Shown in pieces: positions 1 to 5,489 of a DNA stretch of 5,515 nucleotides (position 1 is its first letter; each line of letters begins with the position of its first letter). This DNA is from an uncultured Bacteroidota bacterium (GTDB lineage: Bacteria > Bacteroidota > Bacteroidia > Chitinophagales > Chitinophagaceae). The stretch is from contig CAMLEX010000373.1 in the NCBI GenBank assembly GCA_946479055.1, forward strand, positions 1-5,515. Direction: 5' to 3'. Below the pieces are notes generated by a model that did no database searches, was not told where the DNA came from, and worked only from the letters and a program-made list of their open reading frames with translations. A program made the translations under genes and the position numbers.

Positions 1-49
1 ATAAATCTCAAATGTTTTATCATGAACTTTAATAGCCGCCATTATTAGT

Positions 50-204
50 GTTTATAGTTTATTGTTTGTGTCGTATATATTGAAAGCTTATTATGTGATG
101 GCGAATTTCATACTACCCAAATATCTGAATAAAAAAATATAGCAATTCTGTGATTGATCGAACTGCTGTAAAGAACCCTAAACCACAAACAATAAACTAC
201 AAAC
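50..204. repeat. 21-nt inverted repeat pair with a 113-bp spacer
   Basis: The arm at 50-70 and the arm at 184-204 are reverse complements at 20 of 21 positions. The core TAGTTTATTGTTTGTG (55-70) matches perfectly and the single mismatch is at position 54. The arms enclose the candidate terminator of the glucosaminidase gene. The sequence is simple (T, G and A in the left arm). It may be two opposite copies of a dispersed intergenic repeat rather than a structure that folds. Confidence 0.6.
131..167 (-). terminator. Candidate intrinsic terminator downstream of the glucosaminidase gene
   Basis: Read on the minus strand, AGCAGTTC (167-160) can pair with GAATTGCT (148-141). This gives an 8-bp stem with one G-U pair and an 11-nt loop. 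It is followed by ATA and seven consecutive T residues (137-131). It lies about 50 bp after the stop codon of the 341-aa gene, in the right orientation to end its transcription. The stem is only moderately stable, so this is a probable rather than certain terminator. Confidence 0.5.
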
Positions 205-215
205 CAGTAACTATC

Positions 216-1241
216 TTAATTTGCCGCCACTTCGTTTTTTGCCAGTTTAGGCATGCCTGGTGCTTTTGCCCGCAAATATAATTGTTCCCCCGCTGCAGGT
301 TGCATATAGCTTTCCAAATGATTATACTCCAGCAACGATTCAAGCCTGAGACCTTCTTCTTGTGCAATATCACGTATCGTTTCTCCCTGCTTTACTATAT
401 GAAATTCATTACTGCCTGCTTTTCTTTTCCGCTGAAGATATATCAACTGATCATTTGGCAGAATTTCGGCCCTTTCCAATTCATTGTACTCAAATATTCT
501 TGCCAGGGGAATACTGTATTGCTGCGCAATAGACAGCAGTGATGTACCTGCGCTTGCATAAATAACTCTCGTATTATTGATCTTAAATTCTTCTTTTGGA
601 TATTCCCGGCGTTGTTCGTCCTTCTTTTCAACTTCCGGAATAGTAGTTGCGATACCAGGATCATCGCCGTTTGTTCTTTCCACACTGATAACACCGATAG
701 CATTTTCTTTGGGAGGCATTTTTCCTAAAGCGATCAATGTATAGTCTTGTAAATTATAAGTCTCAATTAATTTAATAATGATTTGCGGATATTTAGGATT
801 TGTAGCATAGCCGGCTTTTTTTAAACCATAGGCCCAGGCTGAGTAATCAAGCGGATCAAGATTGAATAAAGATGCATAACGGCTGCTTCCTTTTAAAAAA
901 TCAGAATGATCTCTGTAGGACTGTGCAGGATCATCATATTTACGAAAACATTCATGAGGTGCATCATCAGTATGTTTTACTGATTCACCGGTCCAGTTTG
1001 ATTTACATTTTATTCCAAAATGATTATTCGATCTTCTTACCAGGTCGCTGGTACCGGCTGTTGTTTCATGTATGCCCTGTGCCAGCTTAATAGAAGCAGG
1101 AACACCGGTCCGGTGCATTTCAGCTATCGCAATTTCGCGGTAAGCTGTAATATAATTCAGGATAACATCAGCCTGCTGCGCCTTAGTGATGAAGGTGGCT
1201 GAAAGTAAAGCTAAAAGAAAAACGAATCGGCTATTTTGCAT
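216..1241 (-). CDS. Secreted peptidoglycan glucosaminidase with two LysM repeats
   Basis: This 341-aa protein is predicted to cleave peptidoglycan glycan strands outside the cytoplasmic membrane (GH73/FlgJ-type N-acetylglucosaminidase, PF01832). Residues 1-21 form a signal peptide: a short polar start, a hydrophobic core and a likely cleavage at TKA|QQ. The catalytic domain spans about 27-168. It has the family signature LAQGIHET, whose Glu59 is the likely catalytic acid, then NNHFGIK (72-78) and a conserved GYAT (144-147). A charged linker (about 175-220) leads to two LysM-like repeats at about 222-270 and 280-323. The second is typical (HIVKQGETIRDIAQEEG) and the first is more diverged. LysM repeats bind N-acetylglucosamine polymers, so they should anchor the enzyme to the wall. 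The start ATG places the signal peptide correctly. The gene lies 51 bp after the O-methyltransferase with no promoter I can recognise, suggesting co-transcription. Its exact role (growth, division or turnover) cannot be told from sequence. Confidence 0.9.
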   Translation of the reverse strand: MQNSRFVFLLALLSATFITKAQQADVILNYITAYREIAIAEMHRTGVPASIKLAQGIHETTAGTSDLVRRSNNHFGIKCKSNWTGESVKHTDDAPHECFRKYDDPAQSYRDHSDFLKGSSRYASLFNLDPLDYSAWAYGLKKAGYATNPKYPQIIIKLIETYNLQDYTLIALGKMPPKENAIGVISVERTNGDDPGIATTIPEVEKKDEQRREYPKEEFKINNTRVIYASAGTSLLSIAQQYSIPLARIFEYNELERAEILPNDQLIYLQRKRKAGSNEFHIVKQGETIRDIAQEEGLRLESLLEYNHLESYMQPAAGEQLYLRAKAPGMPKLAKNEVAAN

Positions 1242-1265
1242 GGGATGAGGAAGGTTTATGAACTA

Positions 1266-1288
1266 AAATTTTAATTACTGTAAAATTT
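1266..1288. repeat. AT-only hairpin between the O-methyltransferase and glucosaminidase genes
   Basis: AAATTTTA (1266-1273) and TAAAATTT (1281-1288) are perfect inverted repeats separated by 7 nt. They lie in the 51-bp gap between the O-methyltransferase stop and the glucosaminidase start. The stem contains only A-T pairs and no T run follows it, so I do not call it a terminator. It could be a weak structure or a protein-binding site, or chance in AT-rich DNA. Confidence 0.3.
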
Positions 1289-1941
1289 GATGTTATAGTT
1301 TTCGTATCAGGTACAACCCATCACGAAGCGTAATTATCATTTTATCAATATCAATTCTTTCGTGGATAAACGCATTGAATTGCTGTATCGCTTTTGCACT
1401 TTTCCCTTTTACTTCGTCTGCCAATACCTCTCCATGAAAGAAGATATTATCCGCTAAGATAAAACCGTTTTGCCGCACCTGTGGCAAAACATTCTTAAAA
1501 TATTCTATATATGATACTTTATCTGCATCAATAAATACCAGGTCCCAGACCTCATTAAGAAATGGAACAATATCTAACGCATTTCCGGTGTGTAAAATTA
1601 TCTGTTCGGAAAAAGAAGAACGGCTAAAAAAGCCTTTAGCGGTTGCGGCATCTTTTTCCCTTAATTCAACAGTATGTAATCTACCATCGCCTGAAAGACC
1701 TTTTGCCAGACAAAGGGCACTGTAGCCGGTAAAAGTGCCGATTTCCAAAATACGCTTCGGTTGTATCATCCGGCTAATCATTTCGAGCAGTTTCCCCTGC
1801 AGATGACCGCTGAGCATATGGTGCTCAGGATGATTTTGCTCAGTAAATGCAGCAATTTCTTTTAACAGATCATCTTCGGGGGAAGAAAATGTTTCCGCAT
1901 ATACCTGGATCCGGGGATGAATAATATCCACTGTAAAATTT
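1277..1941. repeat. 12-bp direct repeats flanking the O-methyltransferase gene
   Basis: ACTGTAAAATTT occurs at 1277-1288, just past the stop codon of the O-methyltransferase, and again at 1930-1941, overlapping its GTG start and leader. The two copies bracket the gene almost exactly. The repeat is short and AT-rich, so coincidence is possible. It is also the sort of footprint left by insertion or excision through short homology. Confidence 0.45.
1293..1931 (-). CDS. Class I SAM-dependent O-methyltransferase (caffeoyl-CoA OMT-like)
   Basis: This 212-aa cytoplasmic enzyme belongs to the Methyltransf_3/COG4122 family, which moves a methyl group from S-adenosylmethionine to a hydroxyl, usually of a catechol-like substrate, with a divalent metal. 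The SAM-binding motif I is ILEIGTFTGYSA (61-72) and the acidic end of strand 2 is VE (88-89). FIDADK (133-138) supplies the likely metal ligand Asp135, and ADN (160-162) supplies Asp161 and Asn162. The N-terminal HHMLSGHLQG (37-46) and the C-terminal TLRDGLYLIRK are also typical, and the length is normal. The start is GTG at 1931-1929. No in-frame ATG lies upstream within the gap, and the next Met is residue 39, too late for the fold. A good promoter candidate sits directly upstream. The substrate cannot be predicted and the neighbours give no hint. Confidence 0.93.
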   Translation of the reverse strand: MDIIHPRIQVYAETFSSPEDDLLKEIAAFTEQNHPEHHMLSGHLQGKLLEMISRMIQPKRILEIGTFTGYSALCLAKGLSGDGRLHTVELREKDAATAKGFFSRSSFSEQIILHTGNALDIVPFLNEVWDLVFIDADKVSYIEYFKNVLPQVRQNGFILADNIFFHGEVLADEVKGKSAKAIQQFNAFIHERIDIDKMIITLRDGLYLIRKL

Positions 1942-1944
1942 TGG

Positions 1945-1976
1945 CAAAGATAATTTCTTATTTAAGTACAGGTAAA
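1945..1976 (-). promoter_or_regulatory. Bacteroidota-type promoter for the O-methyltransferase gene
   Basis: On the minus strand TATCTTTG (1952-1945) is an exact match to the -7 element TAnnTTTG. TTTA (1976-1973), one base off TTTG, lies 20 bp upstream as a -33 element. Only 13 nt separate the -7 box from the GTG start. Transcription would therefore begin within about 10 nt of the start codon, giving an almost leaderless mRNA. The -33 element overlaps the 3' end of the symporter gene. Confidence 0.6.
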
Positions 1977-3484
1977 GCTGATACTGCCTCTTTTTTTGAA
2001 ATCATAAAAAGTCCAAAATACGTAAGAAGACCATTGATGATGAGTAATTCAATCCCTATCTGGTATCCTCCCAGAATAGTAGCTGAATATTTGCTTAAAA
2101 AATAAGACAACAACGGCGCTACCAGACAAATAACTGTAACAATAATCCCATCGTTAAAAACTCGTTTGGTCAGAATCCCAAAAGCAAATAAACCTAATAA
2201 CGGGCCATAGGTATACCCTGCCAAATCAAGGATTACATAAATAATTGATTTGTTATTTATCATTTTAAAAATAAGGATACAAATCAAAAATACAATCGTG
2301 AAAGTGAGATGTACGGTCATACGTACTCTCCTCTTTTTCTTTTCATTCCAATCCGCTCTCCTTTTTAAACCCAGCAGATCAATGCAGAAAGAGGAAGTAA
2401 GAGCGGTCAATGCTCCATCGGCACTGGGGAAAAGAGCCGATATTAATCCAATGATAAAAATAATACTGATAGCCTGCGGCAGGTGTTGTAAAGCAACGCT
2501 GGGAAAAAGATCATCGCCAATTATATTATTCCCACCCGCTATTAATTGATTGCCCTCATACCCTGCACCATTCCGGAGCATAAATAAATATAATAACCCA
2601 CCTAACAGTAGAAATAAGAAATTGACAAATACTATCACTGTACTGAAAGTGATCATATTTTTCTGTGAGTCTTTCAGATTCTTTACACTGATATTTTTTT
2701 GCATCATCTCCTGATCAAGCCCCGTCATTGCAATAGTAATAAATGCACCCCCGATAATTTGTTTTACAAAAAACCCTTTGCTCCCAGGATCGGTATTAAA
2801 AACATCTGTATATCCTTTGGCATTCAAAACTTCCAAGGCACTAACCATATTCAAATCCAGGTTAAATAATATATAAACCACGCAAACAATCAATCCTATG
2901 AGCATGAAAGATGTTTGAAGTGTATCTGTATAAACAATGGTCCTTACGCCCCCTTCAAAGGTGTATAAAAGGATCATTAATAAAAAAATAATCGTGGTTA
3001 CTGTAAAAGGAACTCCCATCCTGTCGAGAATAAAAATCTGCAATACATTAATCACAAGATATAGCCGTGCGGTGGCACCAATGGTTCTTGAAAGTATAAA
3101 AAACAGCGATCCTGTCTTGTAAGAAAAAAAACCAAACCTGTGCTGCAGGTAATTATATATGGAAGTCAGGTTGAGCCGGTAATATAAAGGCAATAACACA
3201 TAGGCGATAACAAAATACCCGATAAAATAACCGATCACTACCTGGAAATAACCAAATCCCTTAAAAGAATCACCAGCAAAATCTCCAACCGTACCGGGCA
3301 CACTTACAAACGTAACACCCGAAAGCGAAGTGCCGATCATACCAAATGCAACCAGCATCCAATTGCTGTTACGGTTACCTATAAAAAAAGATTCGTTGTT
3401 GGAATTTCGGGATGTGTACCAGGCTACTATCAGTAAAAGAACAAAATATCCTATGACAAATGAAAACAATAAGCCTGCTGACAT
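1958..3484 (-). CDS. Sodium:solute symporter (SSS/SLC5 family)
   Basis: This 508-aa inner-membrane transporter should couple uptake of a small solute to Na+ entry. It shows about 13 hydrophobic segments, as is usual for the SSS family (COG0591). The broken first core helix carries GTSLSGVTFVSVPG (51-64). The family signature region reads EGGVRTIVYTDTLQ (177-190), with Tyr where many members have Trp. TGLDQEMMQKNIS (254-266) follows, and SALFPSADGALTALTSS (349-365) corresponds to the helix that usually provides Na+-coordinating Ser/Thr residues. A basic cytoplasmic loop lies at 374-388 (RRADWNEKKKRRVR). The fold assignment is secure, but the solute (sugar, sialic acid, proline or vitamin-like) cannot be assigned from these motifs. 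It is divergent from the LOG gene across a short gap. Upstream I see only a partial -7 match, TATCTTCA (3537-3530), so its promoter is uncertain. Its start ATG is preceded by the A-rich context usual in Bacteroidota. Confidence 0.93.
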   Translation of the reverse strand: MSAGLLFSFVIGYFVLLLIVAWYTSRNSNNESFFIGNRNSNWMLVAFGMIGTSLSGVTFVSVPGTVGDFAGDSFKGFGYFQVVIGYFIGYFVIAYVLLPLYYRLNLTSIYNYLQHRFGFFSYKTGSLFFILSRTIGATARLYLVINVLQIFILDRMGVPFTVTTIIFLLMILLYTFEGGVRTIVYTDTLQTSFMLIGLIVCVVYILFNLDLNMVSALEVLNAKGYTDVFNTDPGSKGFFVKQIIGGAFITIAMTGLDQEMMQKNISVKNLKDSQKNMITFSTVIVFVNFLFLLLGGLLYLFMLRNGAGYEGNQLIAGGNNIIGDDLFPSVALQHLPQAISIIFIIGLISALFPSADGALTALTSSFCIDLLGLKRRADWNEKKKRRVRMTVHLTFTIVFLICILIFKMINNKSIIYVILDLAGYTYGPLLGLFAFGILTKRVFNDGIIVTVICLVAPLLSYFLSKYSATILGGYQIGIELLIINGLLTYFGLFMISKKEAVSALPVLK

Positions 3485-3527
3485 GATGATTTTTTTATGA
3501 AGTATTGGGTTTAAATAACTACTATTT

Positions 3528-3558
3528 TTTGAAGATAGCTAAATTTATATTCCCTTTG
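3528..3558 (+). promoter_or_regulatory. Bacteroidota-type promoter for the LOG-family gene
   Basis: TTTG (3528-3531) is followed after 19 bp by TCCCTTTG (3551-3558), one mismatch from TAnnTTTG. This spacing is the expected one for the primary sigma factor of Bacteroidota. Transcription would start near 3563-3566, leaving a leader of about 10-13 nt before the ATG at 3576. The site lies in the divergent gap and overlaps the likely upstream region of the symporter, so the two genes may influence each other's transcription. Confidence 0.55.
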
Positions 3559-3575
3559 TGCAAATTAACAGGTTT

Positions 3576-4112
3576 ATGCCGATACATTCTCTTGCGGTTT
3601 TTTGCGGCTCAAAAAATGGAAACAATCCTCTCTATAAACAACACACTATTCAACTCGGAAAATTATTAGCTAATCATACTATCACATTGATATATGGTGG
3701 CGGCAATGTAGGCATAATGGGGACAATAGCTGATGAAGTGATGAACAACGGAGGAAAGGTGATCGGAGTTATTCCCCAGGTATTGGTGGAATGGGAAAGA
3801 CAACACACTTCCATTTCTGAACTATTGGTAGTTGATAATATGCATACCAGGAAAAAGAAGATGTATGATCTTTGCGATGCCGCTATTATACTTCCCGGTG
3901 GCTTTGGCACATTGGATGAACTTTTTGAAATGATAACCTGGAACCAGCTTTCTATTCATGATAAAATGATCTTCATTTTAAACTCCGGAGGTTTTTATAA
4001 TCACCTCATTGCTCATATCAGGCAAATGCAACAAGAAGGTTTTTTATATGAAGAAGCACAGAAACGGGTAATCATTATTGATACACCCGCTGAACTGGTT
4101 GATCATTTATAA
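3576..4112 (+). CDS. LOG-family phosphoribohydrolase (TIGR00730-type Rossmann protein)
   Basis: This 178-aa cytoplasmic protein belongs to the LOG/YvdD lysine-decarboxylase-like family, which is not actually a decarboxylase family. Characterised members hydrolyse the N-glycosidic bond of (often N6-modified) AMP to release the free base and ribose 5-phosphate. It opens with the nucleotide-binding strand SLAVFCGSKNG and continues with YGGGNVGIMG (40-49). MHTRKKKM (89-96) holds the conserved Arg92-Lys93, and PGGFGTLDEL (107-116) holds the PGGxGTxxE signature with Glu115. The size and the following TWNQLSIHDK fit type-I LOG proteins. An in-frame GTG at 3558 would add six residues, but its G is the last base of the -7 promoter candidate, so I chose ATG 3576. 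Whether it makes cytokinin-like bases or serves nucleotide salvage is unknown. Its stop codon abuts the stop of the next, opposing gene. Confidence 0.92.
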   Translation: MPIHSLAVFCGSKNGNNPLYKQHTIQLGKLLANHTITLIYGGGNVGIMGTIADEVMNNGGKVIGVIPQVLVEWERQHTSISELLVVDNMHTRKKKMYDLCDAAIILPGGFGTLDELFEMITWNQLSIHDKMIFILNSGGFYNHLIAHIRQMQQEGFLYEEAQKRVIIIDTPAELVDHL

Positions 4113-4745
4113 CTATTCTCTATCCCGATTTCTTCCTTGAAACAATGGAACCTGAACACCAGCTCTGACAATAGGAATAGCTCTGTTATAAGCGTCTGTA
4201 TAGGGAGAGTAAGTGCCCTTTGCTATATCAAATAAAACTGCGACATAAAAAAATGGTTGGCCGCTATCAGCATAACGATTAGTTGTATAGCCTCCGCCAA
4301 TCAAAAAACTATTTGCTTCATGCTTCTCTGTTGTTGCTCCTGGGCCACCATTTGCCGGAATATATTTTTGATTTATAAATTTGTGTTCAACCTGAGCGTG
4401 GCCAAATAAAAACCGAACCGGATATAACCTGACAAATGAACCTCCGCCATAAACAGATTGACGAAGCTTATCGTCAGAACCGTAATAAGAAACATCACGA
4501 TAGGACGTATAATTATAATTGGCTACTACACCAAGATCAACCCATTTAGCAAGGCTATATCCAAATACAGGACTACCGCCTACCAAAAACGTATTATTAT
4601 AAAATGCGAGGGAAATGCTTCCGCCCGTAAATAAATTCTCTTTCTTAAATCCGCCTTCCTTTTCTTCCCTTTCTTCTTTATCCTGTGCCCATAAAGATGC
4701 CGTAGTGAAACAAAGACAGAAAAGAATAATTCCAATTTTTTTCAT
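4113..4745 (-). CDS. Small exported protein, probable outer-membrane beta-barrel
   Basis: This 210-aa protein has a clear signal peptide (MKKIGIILFCLCFTTASLWA|Q, cleavage near residue 20), followed by a highly charged stretch DKEEREEKEGGFKKE (22-36). The mature part has no hydrophobic helices. It alternates polar and aromatic or aliphatic residues in segments of about 8-12, such as GGSISLAFYNNTFLVGG (41-57), LGVVANYNYTSYRDV (71-85), FLIGGGYTT (147-155) and PFFYVAVLFDIA (164-175). Gly- and Tyr-rich turns separate them, as in small outer-membrane barrels of Bacteroidota. The last candidate strand, IVRAGVQVPLF (192-202), is followed by a basic/acidic tail (GRNRDRE) instead of ending on the usual terminal aromatic residue. 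I do not recognise a specific family or function. It ends directly against the LOG gene. Its start region is duplicated 99 bp upstream. No clear promoter is visible. Confidence 0.75.
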   Translation of the reverse strand: MKKIGIILFCLCFTTASLWAQDKEEREEKEGGFKKENLFTGGSISLAFYNNTFLVGGSPVFGYSLAKWVDLGVVANYNYTSYRDVSYYGSDDKLRQSVYGGGSFVRLYPVRFLFGHAQVEHKFINQKYIPANGGPGATTEKHEANSFLIGGGYTTNRYADSGQPFFYVAVLFDIAKGTYSPYTDAYNRAIPIVRAGVQVPLFQGRNRDRE

Positions 4746-4862
4746 CTGTATATTTTTTATTTTTCAGTTTGCCACATGGAATTCGCCATAAAATTTTCAT
4801 CGGCGGTTGGAATGATAGCTCGAAAATTTTATGGCTCATTTCATCTGTTTATTTTTTATTTT
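4741..4862. repeat. Direct repeat covering the translation start of the beta-barrel gene
   Basis: The 23-nt tracts 4741-4763 and 4840-4862 match at 22 of 23 positions. The first contains the beta-barrel gene's ATG (4745-4743) and its A-rich upstream tract on the minus strand. The second therefore reproduces an A-rich leader plus ATGAAA, but it reads Met-Lys-stop. A weaker third copy (4968-4984) keeps the order ATGAAA plus an A-rich tract. Confidence 0.75.
4776..4844. repeat. Long inverted repeat (23-nt arms, 14-bp perfect core), REPIN-like
   Basis: GCCATAAAATTTTC (4785-4798) and GAAAATTTTATGGC (4822-4835) are perfect reverse complements. Extending outward to 4776 and 4844, 20 of 23 positions still pair by Watson-Crick rules, with one further G-U pair possible. 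The loop is 23 nt. On the minus strand it would form a stem-loop about 30 nt upstream of the beta-barrel start codon if that leader is transcribed. It also overlaps the duplicated start region. Confidence 0.75.
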
Positions 4863-4879
4863 ATTTGGGCCTGAACTTG

Positions 4880-4898
4880 TCCCGGACTTGATCCGGGA
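4880..4898. repeat. GC-rich hairpin (7-bp stem, CTTGA loop)
   Basis: TCCCGGA (4880-4886) and TCCGGGA (4892-4898) are perfect inverted repeats with a 5-nt loop. Copies of GAACTT (4873-4878 and 4901-4906) stand on both sides as short direct repeats. From general knowledge, very similar CCCGGACTTGATCCGGG sequences recur between genes in several bacterial groups, so this is probably one copy of a dispersed repeat. No T run follows on either strand, so it is not a typical terminator. Confidence 0.6.
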
Positions 4899-4916
4899 TA
4901 GAACTTACCATGACAA

Positions 4917-4930
4917 TCCGCCGCGGCGGA
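4917..4930. repeat. 14-bp perfect GC-rich palindrome
   Basis: TCCGCCGCGGCGGA reads the same on both strands and contains a CCGCGG core. It lies 18 bp from the neighbouring GC-rich hairpin, in an otherwise AT-rich region. It may be part of the same dispersed repeat or a binding site for a dimeric protein. The sequence does not decide between these. Confidence 0.55.
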
Positions 4931-4945
4931 GCCAGGTATGTTTTA

Positions 4946-4984
4946 ATGAAAATTTTGTCATGGCCGTTTCATTTGTATTTATTT
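4946..4984. repeat. Third, diverged copy of the inverted-repeat and start-like unit
   Basis: On the minus strand this stretch reads an A-rich tract, ATGAAA, then GGCCATGACAAAATTTTCAT. It matches the minus-strand copy at 4822-4866 in the same order (A-rich tract, ATGAAA, GCCAT, AAAATTTTC), with a 3-nt difference inside the unit. It lies just after the stop codon of the four-helix membrane protein gene. Confidence 0.5.
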
Positions 4985-4997
4985 GAGTAAACAAATT

Positions 4998-5489
4998 TTA
5001 TTCGAGCTCCTTTTGTTGTTGCCCATCCAACTCCAGTTCAGCGATGACTCTTCTGGGAATTGGCGCTACAGCCAGCATAAAGCCCAAAAAAATGGCAGCA
5101 TATACCTGGAAAACAAAATTGCCGGTAAAAATAAAAAGTATAATGCTTAATAATACCGGCATCTCACATATAACCAGGAATCTGATCAACGCTGACCGAT
5201 GCTGATTTAGTTTTTCATTTAAAGGATTTAGAGTTTTTTTAGCATCTGCTATTCTTCTACTGAACATACGTTTTGCTGCGAACAAACATATGAACGAAAG
5301 AGCGGCCATCGCCCATATAAAAGCAGTATGATATTTCTTCAATTCGGGAGCCATCGGGCCTTTGACCTGGTTAATAATAACAGCTGCTATCATTAACAGG
5401 GAAATACCTATGACAATAAATGAAAAAAGAATTAATGTACCCTGCAGGTTTTTCTTAGGTAGCGTCACCGATGAAACAGGCTGACTCAT
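4998..5489 (-). CDS. Four-helix membrane protein of unknown function
   Basis: This 163-aa protein has four hydrophobic segments in two hairpins, at about 17-40, 55-73, 100-121 and 124-143. The two pairs are joined by a basic, polar stretch (RMFSRRIADAKKTLNPLNEKLNQHR, roughly 74-98). By the positive-inside rule this stretch lies in the cytoplasm, as do the N-terminus (PKK) and the polar tail (PRRVIAELELDGQQQKELE). No Cys or His motif, catalytic signature or known domain is recognisable. The family is unknown to me and no function should be assumed. The ATG at 5489 gives a plausible N-terminus. Only 26 bp of upstream sequence is in the window. A weak -7-like AATTTTTG (5501-5494) lies there, but any -33 element would fall beyond the edge, so promoter and operon membership cannot be judged. 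It is followed by the repeat-rich gap. Confidence 0.75.
   Translation of the reverse strand: MSQPVSSVTLPKKNLQGTLILFSFIVIGISLLMIAAVIINQVKGPMAPELKKYHTAFIWAMAALSFICLFAAKRMFSRRIADAKKTLNPLNEKLNQHRSALIRFLVICEMPVLLSIILFIFTGNFVFQVYAAIFLGFMLAVAPIPRRVIAELELDGQQQKELE

Larger units (their letters stand above)
4746..4997. other. 252-bp intergenic region rich in repeats and palindromes
   Basis: This gap separates the four-helix membrane protein gene from the beta-barrel gene. It holds a direct repeat of the downstream start region, a 23-nt imperfect inverted repeat, and a third diverged copy of that repeat. It also has a GC-rich hairpin and a 14-bp perfect palindrome. I found no convincing gene, tRNA or classical terminator (no T run follows the GC-rich stems). 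The stretch at about 4868-4935 is much more GC-rich than its surroundings. Overall it looks like a cluster of REP-type intergenic repeats, which is an inference. Confidence 0.6.

Noticed and set aside
1..215. A small RNA gene or small protein gene in the left non-coding end.
   Set aside because: I found no tRNA-like fold, no good promoter and no ORF with a sensible start context. The structure present is explained by the terminator hairpin and the inverted repeat.
2250..2549. A 99-codon plus-strand ORF and several shorter ones inside the symporter, glucosaminidase and LOG genes.
   Set aside because: They lie wholly within, and antisense or out of frame to, genes with clear family motifs. Their translations show no domain, signal peptide or start context.
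3530..3564. A promoter for the symporter built from TATCTTCA (3537-3530) and TTTG (3564-3561) on the minus strand.
   Set aside because: The -7 box matches at only four of six fixed positions and the 23-bp spacing is too long, so I did not list it as a feature.
4678..4839. A 53-codon minus-strand ORF starting at ATG 4839 and overlapping the start of the beta-barrel gene in another frame.
   Set aside because: It runs through the inverted repeat, the A-rich leader and then an out-of-frame copy of the signal peptide. Its translation has no recognisable features, so it is most likely incidental.
4880..4930. The GC-rich stems as an intrinsic terminator of the four-helix membrane protein gene.
   Set aside because: Neither stem is followed by a T run on either strand, and the first lies about 100 bp after the stop codon.
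1958..5489. A defence, toxin-antitoxin or biosynthetic gene cluster.
   Set aside because: The symporter, LOG protein, beta-barrel and membrane protein show no toxin, nuclease, NTPase or biosynthetic core motifs, and the strand changes argue against a single operon.
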